A DNA stretch of 64,000 nucleotides from Bacillus marinisedimentorum (GCF_001644195.2 NZ_LWBL02000051.1:1-64000), one strand, 5' to 3'. Counted from the first letter of the stretch, positions 7,893 through 17,087 are shown. The notes: generated by a model not told the origin, from the letters alone. Translations and numbers: made by a program.

Positions 7893-8861
7893 ATGCACTT
7901 CCGATCCTTACTTTTTAATGGGCTGCTTGCCAGTGCAGTACTGTTTTTCCCAGCAGATACATTTGCGGAAAACGATGGTGAATCTGTAAAAGCCGACCCT
8001 AATGAGAAAGCTGTTGAAGCAGCCTCTTCCGCAGGGCTCGATACAGAAGACGAAAAAATGTCTTCCGAACAACCTGGACGGGAGCCGCGGATAAAGGGGA
8101 ATTCTGCGGAAATCCCGGCAAAACCGGAACATTCTGGTACTGCTGAAAACAAGAAAAATGTGCAGCTGCCTGATCAAGCAAGCGGTGAAGCGGAACAAGC
8201 TGTTAAGGCCGCTCATGATAAGGCTGAGGATAACCTTCAGCAGCACGACGACAAACGTGCTGGATCTGCGCGTCAGCCTGCAGCCCCAAAAAAGAGCACA
8301 AAAGCAATCCCGCAATCCCAGCCCGTGCAATCCGGAACGGATAACGGGGAGCATAAAGGGCAAACAAAAGAAAACAAGTCATCTGAAAAAGGAACTGCGG
8401 CTCATGTAAAGGTCGAACGTTCCTCAGAAAAGACCCTACATAACATTGATTCAACAAAAGAAAAATTAACTGACCGGAATGGGCAGAAGAAAAAACACTC
8501 TGCTGATGAATCACTTCCCGTACCAGAAAACAACACCAGGGAAACGGTCGAGTATAACGGGCCGGAATCAGGAGAGTCGCCGTCAGAACTTCCGGACCGG
8601 TATCCTGCAGATGCCGCTGTCTTTTCGTCTCAAGTGAATTCAGCTTCGTCTGCCGGCTCATCAAAAGACCGGACAACAGGTAACGGTCCAGGTACTTCAG
8701 CATGGTTCGATAAATGGCTTGAGCTGAATGTGATGACGGCTTCGAAAGTCATTCTGCCCTATTTCTCCGGCTCACACATTTATTTTAATCAATGGATGAA
8801 TGCTCCTCCATCTCCACCGCCTGAACATGCTCCTTTTTTAAAAAATGACGGCAGTCGGTAA
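7893..8861 (+). CDS. Secreted low-complexity protein of unknown function, 322 aa
   Basis: Residues 1-26 are a signal peptide (MHFRSLLFNGLLASAVLFFP, then ADTFA-E as likely cleavage). The mature protein is hydrophilic and disordered-looking, rich in Glu, Lys, Ser, Ala and Pro up to about residue 270. It ends with a more ordered, aromatic segment (WFDKWLELNVMTASKVIL, then YFSGSHIYFNQWM) and a PPSPPPE tail. No known domain is visible. AGGAGGTGAATTG precedes ATG 7893, which is chosen over an upstream start that would bury the signal peptide. The next gene, also secreted, follows after 34 nt, so the two are probably co-expressed. Confidence 0.7.
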   Translation: MHFRSLLFNGLLASAVLFFPADTFAENDGESVKADPNEKAVEAASSAGLDTEDEKMSSEQPGREPRIKGNSAEIPAKPEHSGTAENKKNVQLPDQASGEAEQAVKAAHDKAEDNLQQHDDKRAGSARQPAAPKKSTKAIPQSQPVQSGTDNGEHKGQTKENKSSEKGTAAHVKVERSSEKTLHNIDSTKEKLTDRNGQKKKHSADESLPVPENNTRETVEYNGPESGESPSELPDRYPADAAVFSSQVNSASSAGSSKDRTTGNGPGTSAWFDKWLELNVMTASKVILPYFSGSHIYFNQWMNAPPSPPPEHAPFLKNDGSR

Positions 8862-8895
8862 CGTCATCCAATACAAAAAAGGAGCGAATACAAAA

Positions 8896-10482
8896 ATGAA
8901 AGCAAATAACAATGGAACTACAGTTGTAAAAACTTTGGTCATGGCAGGGGTCCTATCAGTCGGTATGTTTGCCGGAGGACAGATCAGTGAAGCAGCAGGA
9001 AACGCCAAGGCAGTCGAAAAAGCGAAAGTCGAGCAGGCTTCTGACATCAAAGTCGTACGCCTTGATGATGGAAAAACTGAAACAGATTCCAAAAAAGGGA
9101 AGTCCCAGGCAAGCGCAAATGCCAGTTCAGCTGCTAAAGCAAATGCTTCAGAAAACTCTGCTGTAAAAGTTGAATCTGAAGTGGAACAACAAGAGGAAGC
9201 AGATGTTAAAGAGCCAAAGGAAAAGAAAGTCAACCCTTCCGCAGCAAACAAAGCCAATGCGATGGGCAGCGTAAATGCAAGTGCAACCGCTAAAGCGAAC
9301 GCTTCTGAAAACTCCGCCGTCCGGGCTGGTGATGAGGAAGAAGATGCAACTGCAGAACTGCCTGTGGAAGAGCCTGAATCTGAAGAAACTGAAGATGTTG
9401 ATACAGATGTTGAAGTAAAACCAGAAGAGGATGAAGACGAAAACACAGAAACAGAAGATTCCGACGAAGATACCGAAACTGAAAAAGAAGATGATGTAAA
9501 TGAAGATGCAGTAAAAGAGGATGATGACCTGCAAGAGGACGAAGAGTCTGATGAAGACGAAGGCCTTGATGTTGATGCAGATGAAGATGCTCTAAAAGAA
9601 GATGATGAGGAGCAAGGTGAAGATGAGTCTGACGAAGACGAAGGCCTTGACCTTGATGCAGACGAAGATGCTCTAAAAGAAGATGATGATCAAGACGAAA
9701 ACACTGAAGAAGATGCTGACGAAGAAGACACTGAAAAAGAAGAAAAAGTGAACCCGTCTCATGAAAACAAAATCAATTCTATGGCTTACGAAAATGCCAG
9801 TGACAGAGCTCACGAAGTAGCTGCTCCTCAATCTGCTGTTCATGCTGTGGATGTTACTGACGAAACGGTTTCTGAAGATGCTGAGGAAAACACATCTGAA
9901 GATACTGCTTCCGAAAATACCGAGGAAGAAGTGACTGAAGATGCGGATTCTGAAGGCACTGAGGAAGAAGCAGCTGGGGACACCACTTCTGAAGACGCTG
10001 ACGAAGAAGTAACTGAAGAAACCGCTTCTGAAGATACTGAGGAAGAAGCAGCTGGGGACACCACTTCCGAAGATGCTGACGAAGAAGTAACTGAAGAAAC
10101 CGCTTCTGAAGATACTGAGGAAGAAGCAGCTGAGGACACCACTTCTGAAGACGCTGACGAAGAGGTAACTGAAGAAACTGCTTCTGAAGACACTGACGAA
10201 GAGGCAGCTGAAGATGCAGAAGATCTTGAAGCAAGCCCTGCATTGGCTAACAAAATCAATGCTATGGCTTCTGTACGTGCAAGTGAAACCGCTAGAGCAC
10301 ATGCTTCCAAGAATTCTGCAGTGCTGGCTGGTGATATTTCCAGCGAAGATACACTGACTGAAGAAACTGAAGAAACAACAGAAGAAGTCGTAACGGATGG
10401 AGATTCAGAAATCACTGATGTTGCTGAAGTTGAAGAAGGCACAGAGACTGAAGTGACAGTTGAGCCTGCAACCGAAGAATAA
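8896..10482 (+). CDS. Secreted highly acidic repeat protein, 528 aa
   Basis: Residues 1-34 form a signal peptide (VVKTLVMAGVLSVGMFAGG, cleavage after about ISEAA). The mature protein alternates two kinds of sequence. Four related modules of about 30-35 residues carry versions of NKxNAMASxxAS...A.A.ASxNSAV (near residues 73, 127, 302 and 457). The linkers between them are almost entirely Glu, Asp, Thr and Ser, including a near-perfect 22-residue tandem repeat of the type TASEDTEEEAAGDTTSEDADEEV in the 350-450 region. No membrane anchor or sorting motif is visible. A calcium- or wall-associated matrix role is speculation from composition only. AGGAG precedes ATG 8896. A terminator follows at 10500. 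Confidence 0.75.
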   Translation: MKANNNGTTVVKTLVMAGVLSVGMFAGGQISEAAGNAKAVEKAKVEQASDIKVVRLDDGKTETDSKKGKSQASANASSAAKANASENSAVKVESEVEQQEEADVKEPKEKKVNPSAANKANAMGSVNASATAKANASENSAVRAGDEEEDATAELPVEEPESEETEDVDTDVEVKPEEDEDENTETEDSDEDTETEKEDDVNEDAVKEDDDLQEDEESDEDEGLDVDADEDALKEDDEEQGEDESDEDEGLDLDADEDALKEDDDQDENTEEDADEEDTEKEEKVNPSHENKINSMAYENASDRAHEVAAPQSAVHAVDVTDETVSEDAEENTSEDTASENTEEEVTEDADSEGTEEEAAGDTTSEDADEEVTEETASEDTEEEAAGDTTSEDADEEVTEETASEDTEEEAAEDTTSEDADEEVTEETASEDTDEEAAEDAEDLEASPALANKINAMASVRASETARAHASKNSAVLAGDISSEDTLTEETEETTEEVVTDGDSEITDVAEVEEGTETEVTVEPATEE

Positions 10483-10499
10483 AATGTATTTCCATAAGA

Positions 10500-10530
10500 A
10501 AACCGAAGGGGTCCTTCCCTTCGGTTTCTT
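10500..10530. terminator. Bidirectional terminator between the acidic repeat protein and TetR genes
   Basis: Stem AAACCGAAGGG / CCCTTCGGTTT with a 6-nt loop, followed by TTTCTTT on the plus strand and TTTTCTT on the minus strand. It serves both convergent units. Confidence 0.85.
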
Positions 10531-10542
10531 TAATTGACTGTA

Positions 10543-11112
10543 TTATCGTTCTAAATTCACTTTCAGTGAATTAACATGGTAAGTCAATACCGCTTCCTTC
10601 TCTTCCGCTGTAAGTTTATGATACGGTGTTTGGGCTGGAAAAGTGAGCGTGCTAAGCAGGATCCCGCCGATCTGTCTGGCAAGCAGATCCGTGTCCGGCT
10701 TCTCGTTCAAATTGGTGCAATGGGCATCCAGGCCTTTTTTAAGGCCATTGAAGATGATGACAGGAAAGTTGATTTCATCTGATAAATGGCCCATAAAACT
10801 TTCGGCAAGCAGTGTTTTGGCCAGCTTCTGATTCTTTGATAGCGCAGTGAGCCTGTCATTCAATACTTCTTTTAAAAAATTTTCCGTTTCAAGTTCTCCC
10901 GCATACTTGAGGATCTTCGCGTGAAATTCATTCTCCAGAGCTTTTTTCACGACCGTTTCAAAAAGATTTTGCTTTGTGGAAAACTTGCGGTAAAGCGTCA
11001 CTTCTGCTACATCGGCTTCCTTTGCGATTTCCTGGGTCGTCGTCTGCAGGAACCCTTTCTTTATAAACACCTTTATCGCTGCAGTTAAAATCTGCTCTGT
11101 CTTATCCCTCAT
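10543..11112 (-). CDS. TetR-family transcriptional regulator
   Basis: A 189-residue TetR repressor. The N-terminal helix-turn-helix is clear (ILTAAIKVFIKKGFLQTTTQ, then EIAKEADVAEVTLYRKFSTK). The C-terminal ligand domain is variable, as usual. ATG 11112 is chosen because GAAGGA lies just upstream and because a longer reading would overlap the exporter gene, whose stop is 7 nt away. As the last gene of the exporter operon it is likely to autoregulate it through the palindrome at 14080-14099. The inducing ligand is unknown, presumably a lipid or drug exported by the pump. Confidence 0.85.
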   Translation of the reverse strand: MRDKTEQILTAAIKVFIKKGFLQTTTQEIAKEADVAEVTLYRKFSTKQNLFETVVKKALENEFHAKILKYAGELETENFLKEVLNDRLTALSKNQKLAKTLLAESFMGHLSDEINFPVIIFNGLKKGLDAHCTNLNEKPDTDLLARQIGGILLSTLTFPAQTPYHKLTAEEKEAVLTYHVNSLKVNLER

Positions 11113-11119
11113 ATATCCT

Positions 11120-12526
11120 TCACCCCGCAACTGTTTCTCTTCCGCTCTCATCAGTGACCTTTGTCCGGACAAACCGGTCCAGCACCATTAAAATTGCCGG
11201 CAGGACGATAAGTGTACTGAGAAGAGCAAATGATATGTTCACTAATGTCATCATACCAAAGTTGCTCAATATCACGAAGTCTGATACAAGCAGAGCGCTG
11301 AAACCTCCGATTGTAGTGAAGGCGGATGCGAAAATGGCTTTGCCGATTTTTTTATTGGCTGTCATGATTGCTTCCCTTCTCGGCTCCCCTTTCCGGCGTT
11401 CTTCATAAAACCGTTCCATGATCAAAATAGTGAATTCGGTCCCGATTCCGATTATGAGGGCACCAAGGGTAGCCGTTAACGGGGTATAATGAATGTCATA
11501 CAAGTACATGATCCCGCCTGACCAGCCGACGATGAACATGATCGGCAGCAACGGAATGAACGCTTTTACCGGATGCCGGTAAATCATCAGCAGCACCATA
11601 AAGACGAGTCCCATCCCCAACAGCGTCATTTTGTATCGGCCTGTTGTCAGTGCAGTGACCATTTCCACATCCAGAACCGATTTTCCGGTTACTGTCGCAT
11701 CTATGCCTTCCGGCTGGCTTTCTGAAACGTATTCTTCCATCCCCGAAATGAAATTCTGCAGTTCCTCTGCTTCCAGGTGTTTGATCCCGACTGTCAAAAC
11801 AGCACTGTCTCTTTCTTCATTCACAAAAAGCTTCAACTGTTCTTCCGGCAGATCAGCGAGAATATCGGCTGTTTCTTCCTGATCTGGCATGTCGCCGTCA
11901 TTTGCTTGCTTCAGAAGGACAGTCAACGAATTTGTGTCGACTACAACAGACGGGAACTCATTCTTGAGAGAACCAGTCATTTCTTCAGTCCATTCCAGTG
12001 CTTCCTCATCAAGAACATTGTCTGCACTGTACATGACTGAGACCTGATCGGTGGTGCCCAGAATATCACGCAGCCTGTGAATATCCTCCAGTTCCTGGGT
12101 ATCCTGCGGCATAAACGTTTCTACATCTGTTTCAACCCCTGTCTGCATGTCTCCCCATATGCCGGCTGCGGCAGTGACAATCGCGACTAAAAGAATCAGC
12201 CATCTCAGCTTAACGATTATGTTGGTGAGAACTCCAAATACGTTCTCCATTTTTGAATGTTCAGGCTTTCTCTTTTCTTTCTCCTTAGCTGGTTTTGTGA
12301 AAAAATGATCTCGGGTAAACAAAATCGGAATTAAAATGAAGAGCCCGACTACAAAACTGACCGCCATCCCGATTGTCAGCATTTTCCCGAAATCTTGTAT
12401 CATCGGCACTGGTGAAGTATATAGTGATAAAAACCCTACTGCTGTCGCCAAAAGGGCTGTAAGGACAGCGGGCGCCATCTTGATCACGGTCTTTTTGGCA
12501 CTATCGGCGCTTTTGTTTTTCATCAT
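11120..12526 (-). CDS. MMPL/RND-type exporter, C-terminal part
   Basis: A 468-residue membrane protein that continues the exporter begun by the gene at 12528. It opens in the cytoplasmic loop (KKTVIKMAPAVLTALLATAV), supplies the last two helices of the first RND half, then a transmembrane helix near residue 95, a large extracytoplasmic loop (about 115-270) and a further five-helix bundle including IIGIGTEFTILIMERFYEER, the MMPL motif. RND/MMPL pumps normally carry both halves in one chain of about 1000 residues. Here the chain is split between helices 4 and 5 of the first half. GGGGAGG lies 9 nt before the ATG, so separate translation is possible. Confidence 0.8.
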   Translation of the reverse strand: MMKNKSADSAKKTVIKMAPAVLTALLATAVGFLSLYTSPVPMIQDFGKMLTIGMAVSFVVGLFILIPILFTRDHFFTKPAKEKEKRKPEHSKMENVFGVLTNIIVKLRWLILLVAIVTAAAGIWGDMQTGVETDVETFMPQDTQELEDIHRLRDILGTTDQVSVMYSADNVLDEEALEWTEEMTGSLKNEFPSVVVDTNSLTVLLKQANDGDMPDQEETADILADLPEEQLKLFVNEERDSAVLTVGIKHLEAEELQNFISGMEEYVSESQPEGIDATVTGKSVLDVEMVTALTTGRYKMTLLGMGLVFMVLLMIYRHPVKAFIPLLPIMFIVGWSGGIMYLYDIHYTPLTATLGALIIGIGTEFTILIMERFYEERRKGEPRREAIMTANKKIGKAIFASAFTTIGGFSALLVSDFVILSNFGMMTLVNISFALLSTLIVLPAILMVLDRFVRTKVTDESGRETVAG

Positions 12527-12527
12527 T

Positions 12528-14033
12528 TTACTGTTCCTCCCCTTTCATTTCTTCTGTATATCTGCTTTGGAATTGAATTGCATAGTCAATGCCGAGTCCA
12601 ATCAAAATCGGGAAGACCGCCATGGAAACCATCGTGATCGGCACACTTAGCCAGCCCATCAACCCTACCGTTCCGATAACGGCAATCAAGATTATCACAA
12701 GCGGCAGTATCCGCCACCTCACCCTGAACACTATTCCAAGAACGAGAATCATGAACAAAATCGAAAGACCCATCATTTTCTGCATGCTCTTTTTCATTTC
12801 CGTACGGATTGAATCATCCAGAACCGGCTTGCCTGACACCATCGTGTCTATCCCTTCAATCGGATTATCTTCCATAAAATCCTTTACAAAGACGACAACT
12901 TCACTTTTATCGGCATCCGTTGCGTCGCCCGTAAACTTGATCATGAACGTCATATACTGTCCGTCAATCATCATCTCGTCAAACATGCTCCGCAGCGAAC
13001 CGTCATCTTCATATATCATTTGATCAAGTGTCGCCTGTTCCTCCGGGATGGCAGGTGTCATACTGTCAGAATAAGAAATCATCTCACTGAGGTTATCACT
13101 CATTGAAACAAGATTTTCTCCCATTTCTGCTAGACCATCTGCAAGTTCTTCCAGGTCTTTTTGCTGCTGAGCCTGCTGTTCGCTCATTTCATCCAGCTGA
13201 CTCTGCTGTCCTTTGAGCCCTTTTTCGATACCTTCCAGCCCGTTGATTGTGTTCCTGGATACACCGGGAAGCTGGCCGCTTTTCTCGGCTGCAGTGACCA
13301 TCTTATCAGCCATACCGCCAAGCTGAAGGCCAAGCTGGTTCAACTCGGCTGCCTGTTTCTTTTGGGCCTGGCTGCCTGCAGCCGCATTTTCCATTTGTAC
13401 GGCAGATTGCTGGAGTTTCAGCGATACGTCTTTGAGCTGTCCTCCCATGCTGGAATAGCCGTTCACCAATTTCCCCGTTCCCTGCTCGAGTTTCTTTTGT
13501 CCTTCGACCATCTTGCCTATGCCCTTCTCCATTTCAGAAATCTTCGATCCGAAATCCGGCAAGCCTGACTGGCTGGAAGCATTTTCTTCGATATTTGTGC
13601 TTATTTCTCCAAGTTTTTCTCCCATTTCCTGCAGCCCGTCAGCCATTTCAGTGAGCCCTTCTTCATATTTTTCAGCTTTTTGCCTTGCTATATTTTCAAC
13701 AGCTGTATGGGGACCAACGATTGAATAGATTCCGTCCTGCGTCGCCAGCTGCCCCTCAAGGTCTTTCATTTGCTGCAAGGTTTCAGGGGTCAACAATTCG
13801 GCTTCTTGTTCAGCTTCGTAAATCACGATAACCGATTCACCGCCAAATTCCCGTTCCAATTTCAGGTTATCCTGATACACCTTCGTATCTTCCTCAATCA
13901 GTGTGTTGTTCCCTGTCGCCATTTCCACCTGCTGTGCTCCGACAGCAAACAATAAAATGGCAACTATTGTAATTGTTACAACTTTCATTGGATACTTTAC
14001 GATTCCGTCAGCAATTAATTTCAGTACCTTCAT
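12528..14033 (-). CDS. MMPL/RND-type exporter, N-terminal part
   Basis: A 501-residue protein: one N-terminal membrane helix, a long extracytoplasmic domain (about residues 35-380) with extended Gln/Glu-rich coiled-coil segments, then three helices ending in the MMPL motif PILIGLGIDYAIQFQSRYTE and a short tail EEMKGEEQ. In intact relatives the chain runs on from ...QSRYEEE into ...VSKMGPAVLTALLAT, which is where the next gene starts, in another frame and with 1 nt between stop and start. Either the pump is a two-chain version or one base has been gained or lost. AGGGGGATG precedes ATG 14033. It is the first gene of the exporter-TetR operon. Confidence 0.8.
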   Translation of the reverse strand: MKVLKLIADGIVKYPMKVVTITIVAILLFAVGAQQVEMATGNNTLIEEDTKVYQDNLKLEREFGGESVIVIYEAEQEAELLTPETLQQMKDLEGQLATQDGIYSIVGPHTAVENIARQKAEKYEEGLTEMADGLQEMGEKLGEISTNIEENASSQSGLPDFGSKISEMEKGIGKMVEGQKKLEQGTGKLVNGYSSMGGQLKDVSLKLQQSAVQMENAAAGSQAQKKQAAELNQLGLQLGGMADKMVTAAEKSGQLPGVSRNTINGLEGIEKGLKGQQSQLDEMSEQQAQQQKDLEELADGLAEMGENLVSMSDNLSEMISYSDSMTPAIPEEQATLDQMIYEDDGSLRSMFDEMMIDGQYMTFMIKFTGDATDADKSEVVVFVKDFMEDNPIEGIDTMVSGKPVLDDSIRTEMKKSMQKMMGLSILFMILVLGIVFRVRWRILPLVIILIAVIGTVGLMGWLSVPITMVSMAVFPILIGLGIDYAIQFQSRYTEEMKGEEQ

Positions 14034-14065
14034 TTGTCATCCCCCTGTTTGCATGTTAGCAATAA

Positions 14066-14099
14066 CTTACCTTAAAGTAATGTAAGTGACTACTTACAT
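14066..14099 (-). promoter_or_regulatory. TetR operator and promoter region of the exporter operon
   Basis: ATGTAAGTGACTACTTACAT (14080-14099) is a perfect 8-bp inverted repeat around GACT. An additional CTTAC half-site (14066-14070) forms an overlapping imperfect palindrome with GTAAG at 14082-14086. On the minus strand a -35-like TTGTAT (14098-14103) overlaps the operator, and a poor -10 (TTACTT) follows 17 nt later. The TetR protein bound here would therefore block the promoter. It lies about 45 nt before the first exporter gene. Confidence 0.7.
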
Positions 14100-14277
14100 A
14101 CAATAACTCCTTGTTTCCAATTTGTCAAACTGAATTTCAATTTCCACTGACAGCTGAAGAAGGAAATTGGTATTCCCCAATCTTGCCCGATCCTTTCCGC
14201 TGCAGGCTTTACTTTCCGCAGGGCGTCCGGAGCAGTCTCCCTCGGCTCAGTGAGCATAATCTGTTGAAAAACTATGA

Positions 14278-14930
14278 TAGAGGCACGGATTTCCGTTTTC
14301 CTTGGCTATAATTTAGGGGGAGCGCAGTATTACAGGGACTGTACTGTTATTCTGCCTGTAATCAGAGGAATTGCTGCATTGCAGGCACTGAACAACTATT
14401 CAGCACCCGTATCTCAGAGATTCATAGTATTAGAAGCACTGAACTGCTATTCAGTACCGGTAATCAGAGGAATTGCTGCATTGCAGGCACTGAACCGCTA
14501 TTCAGCACCCGTATCTCAGAGATTCACAGTATTACAAGCACTGAACTGCTATTCAGTACCGGTAATCAGAGGAATTGCTGCATTACAGGCACTGAATTGC
14601 TATTCAGTACACGTAATCTTAGGGATTCCAGCACTACAAGCACTGAACTGCTATTCAGTACCGGTAATCTCAGAGATTCACAGCATTACAAGCACTGAAC
14701 CGCTATTCAGTACACGTAATCCTAGGGATTCCAGCATTACAAGCACTGAACTGCTATTCAGTACCGGTAATCAGAGGAATTGCTGCATTACACGCACTGA
14801 ACCCCCATTCACTACCCGTAATCTCAGGGATTCCAGCATTACAGGTACTGGACCGCTATTCAACGCTTGTAATCTCCTGTACACCCCTAACTTAGGCACG
14901 GCAGCACGTTTTCCGTGCCTATATAACCAT
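14278..14930. repeat. Tandem array of 51-bp hairpin units (family A, 13 units)
   Basis: Thirteen units start at about 14278, 14331, 14380, 14431, 14482, 14533, 14584, 14635, 14687, 14738, 14789, 14840 and 14893. A typical unit reads TGCATTACAGGCACTGAACT, then GCTATTCAGTACCGGTAAT, and can fold with CACTGAA pairing TTCAGT. Two spacer types alternate in part (CAGAGGAATTGC and CAGAGATTCACAG or AGGGATTCCAG), suggesting earlier duplication of two-unit blocks. The outermost units carry the GGCACGG...CCGTGCC version. A 230-codon frame is open across the array but has no ribosome binding site and is a by-product of the repeat. The 14100-14277 flank holds no gene. Confidence 0.85.
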
Positions 14931-15029
14931 CACCCAGTGAATTTGAATGAATCTATCGGAACTTAATCCGTTGCGTTTGTACAACACCCTTTAAAAGGCA
15001 GTACTTTTTCGTTTCAAAAATAAATGAAA

Positions 15030-15061
15030 AACGCTCAGAGCAATGCAATGCCCTGAGCGTT
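15030..15061 (-). terminator. Terminator of the lactate permease gene
   Basis: Stem AACGCTCAG / CTGAGCGTT with a 14-nt loop, followed on the minus strand by TTTTTCATTT, about 40 nt beyond the permease stop codon. Confidence 0.85.
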
Positions 15062-15102
15062 AAGAACTCATATCCGTTTTCTAAGCTTATCCAGACAGCC
15101 TA

Positions 15103-16887
15103 TTAAACCTTCTTCACTGCTGCAGGCTGTTCAGGGATAGCCGTAATTCGCTTATTGTTTGTTCCAATTATGAAGATTGCTGCCGCGGCAATGAGAACAG
15201 CAACAAGTGTACCAAGGTTGAAAATGCCTTTATCGGCGTACCATACAATCGAGTAGCCGAGTGAACCGGCGAACAGCGCATAGTAGGTGAACGGCAGCAG
15301 GGTTTTGCGGATGACATCCCCTTCTTTTCCGACAAGGCCTACAGTTGAAGATGCCGCTACAACGTTATGCACGCAGATCATGTTGCCGGCTGCCCCGCCG
15401 ACTGCCTGCAGAGCGACAATCCAGGCTGCATTAACTCCGATATTTGTACCGACTTCATACTGGAACAGGGAGAACATCATGTTACTTACCGTGTTACTTC
15501 CTGCAACAAATGCACCCATGCCGCCGATGAAGGTCGAGAAGAACGGCCAGTACTGGCCTGTCAGTCCCGCAACTCCGTCAGCAAGAGCAATCGGCATGGC
15601 ATCGAATCCGGCCGCACCGCCGCTGCTGTTGATGAACACCTGTACCATCGGAACCGTGAATACAAGAGCAGTGGAAGCGGCGATAATGGACTTTCCGGAA
15701 GCAGCCCACGCCTTCTTATACTCCGACCCGGTCATCTGATGAATGAAGTAAGTTAAAATCGATACGAAGATGAAAATCGTACCAGGCAAATACAGAGGCT
15801 GGAAACTTGATGTGATCTCGGTGCCGAACAGGTTCGGAAAGCTGACTGTCCATGCTTTCAGCCATTCCAGGAAAGGAAGCGATTTCAAACGGGTCAGAAC
15901 CAGGAACACGGCAATCAGCAGGTAAGGTGTCCATGCTTTCATCATGCTCATATTGCCTTTTGCCAGATCAGACTCCTTGATTTCAATGGATCCGGTCCAT
16001 TCTGGATCCCATTCACTCTTATCAGCAAAGTCCCATGCCTCTTCTTTCGGCGGCATCAAGAAACCTTTTTTCGCAGCCGGAACTACGATTGCAAGTCCGA
16101 CAAGACCGCCAATCAGTGATGGAAATTCCGGTCCGAGGACATTTGCGACGATCACATATGGCACCGTCATCGAAACGGAAGCAAACAATGCAAACTTCCA
16201 GACTTTCAAGCCCTCACTGAATGATTTGTTTTTTCCGAAGAAACGGGTCATGATCGCGACAACGAACAGCGGGACAAGCAAACCGGTAATGGCATGCAGG
16301 ATGGCAACATTTCCCGCAACCATCGTAGTGTAAGCCAGAAAGTTATCCGTAATGGAGCTGTCCGCTGATAAACCTGTTTGGACACCTACGAGCATTGGTG
16401 TTCCAAGGGCACCGAATGATACCGGCGTACTCTGGATGATCATGCCGGCAACAACCGCCGCCATACCCGGGAATCCCAATCCGACCATGAGCGGTACCGC
16501 AACAGCTGCGGGAGTGCCAAAGCCGGCCGACCCTTCGATGAAAGACCCGAACAGCCACGCAACAATGATGACCTGGATACGCCTGTCCGGTGTGATACCG
16601 GTGAACCCTTCACGTATCGTTTTCAGACCGCCGCTTTGCTGCAATGTGTTCAGCAGCAAAATGGCTCCGAAGATGATATAAAGGAGCGTCAACGCAACAA
16701 CGAGTCCATTGACTGAAGCGGCAGCCACCTGTGCAAATGAAATCTTCCAAACAGCCAGAGCCAGAAAAGCTGCGACGATGTACGAAATCGGCATCGCCTT
16801 GCTCGCAGGCCACCTCAAGCCTACAAGAAAAACACCAACCGCGATAATCGGCAGCAACGACAAAAACGACAACATACCTGTACCCAT
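15103..16887 (-). CDS. lctP: L-lactate permease (LctP/LutP family)
   Basis: A 594-residue permease with about 13 hydrophobic segments. It carries the family's signature stretches: an N-terminal [45 protein letters not shown] and a late [18 protein letters not shown]. The family imports L-lactate, and sometimes glycolate, by proton symport, which fits the neighbouring FAD/Fe-S 2-hydroxyacid oxidase genes. ATG 16887 is preferred over upstream starts because AGGAGGG precedes it. A palindromic site in its upstream region (16933-16978) suggests its own regulated promoter rather than strict co-transcription with the genes to its right. Confidence 0.9.
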   Translation of the reverse strand: MGTGMLSFLSLLPIIAVGVFLVGLRWPASKAMPISYIVAAFLALAVWKISFAQVAAASVNGLVVALTLLYIIFGAILLLNTLQQSGGLKTIREGFTGITPDRRIQVIIVAWLFGSFIEGSAGFGTPAAVAVPLMVGLGFPGMAAVVAGMIIQSTPVSFGALGTPMLVGVQTGLSADSSITDNFLAYTTMVAGNVAILHAITGLLVPLFVVAIMTRFFGKNKSFSEGLKVWKFALFASVSMTVPYVIVANVLGPEFPSLIGGLVGLAIVVPAAKKGFLMPPKEEAWDFADKSEWDPEWTGSIEIKESDLAKGNMSMMKAWTPYLLIAVFLVLTRLKSLPFLEWLKAWTVSFPNLFGTEITSSFQPLYLPGTIFIFVSILTYFIHQMTGSEYKKAWAASGKSIIAASTALVFTVPMVQVFINSSGGAAGFDAMPIALADGVAGLTGQYWPFFSTFIGGMGAFVAGSNTVSNMMFSLFQYEVGTNIGVNAAWIVALQAVGGAAGNMICVHNVVAASSTVGLVGKEGDVIRKTLLPFTYYALFAGSLGYSIVWYADKGIFNLGTLVAVLIAAAAIFIIGTNNKRITAIPEQPAAVKKV

Positions 16888-16932
16888 TTTCTCCCTCCTG
16901 CTTCCCATGATGAGATTCAAAATAACCAATAA

Positions 16933-16978
16933 TGACAATATTCTGAATATTAGTTTACATTATTCAGACGGATTGTCA
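16933..16978 (-). promoter_or_regulatory. Palindromic region upstream of lctP
   Basis: Contains the perfect palindrome AATATTCTGAATATT (16937-16951) and a second pair of inverted repeats, TGACAAT (16933-16939) with ATTGTCA (16972-16978), and CTGAATA with TATTCAG (16961-16967), nearly concentric. The position about 50 nt before the lctP start suggests an operator. Which regulator binds is unknown. The sequence is not the same as the palindrome upstream of the GntR gene. Confidence 0.5.
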
Positions 16979-17087
16979 ATATGCCTAAAAACGAATTTTG
17001 TCCTCAAGTTAGCTTGCAACAGGCGGAAACTGTTTAAAACAAAGGTTTATGCCACCTGAAATATTTTTTTAATAAAACATAAAAACA

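Noticed and set aside
9148-10302. Several long minus-strand frames opposite the acidic repeat protein
   Set aside because: They are antisense shadows of GAA/GAT-rich codons, giving Ser/Phe/Leu-only sequences without start signals.
14274-14966. A 230-codon frame across the 51-bp array
   Set aside because: The repeat period of 51 is a multiple of three, so a frame stays open by chance. There is no ribosome binding site, and the product is a pure repeat artefact.
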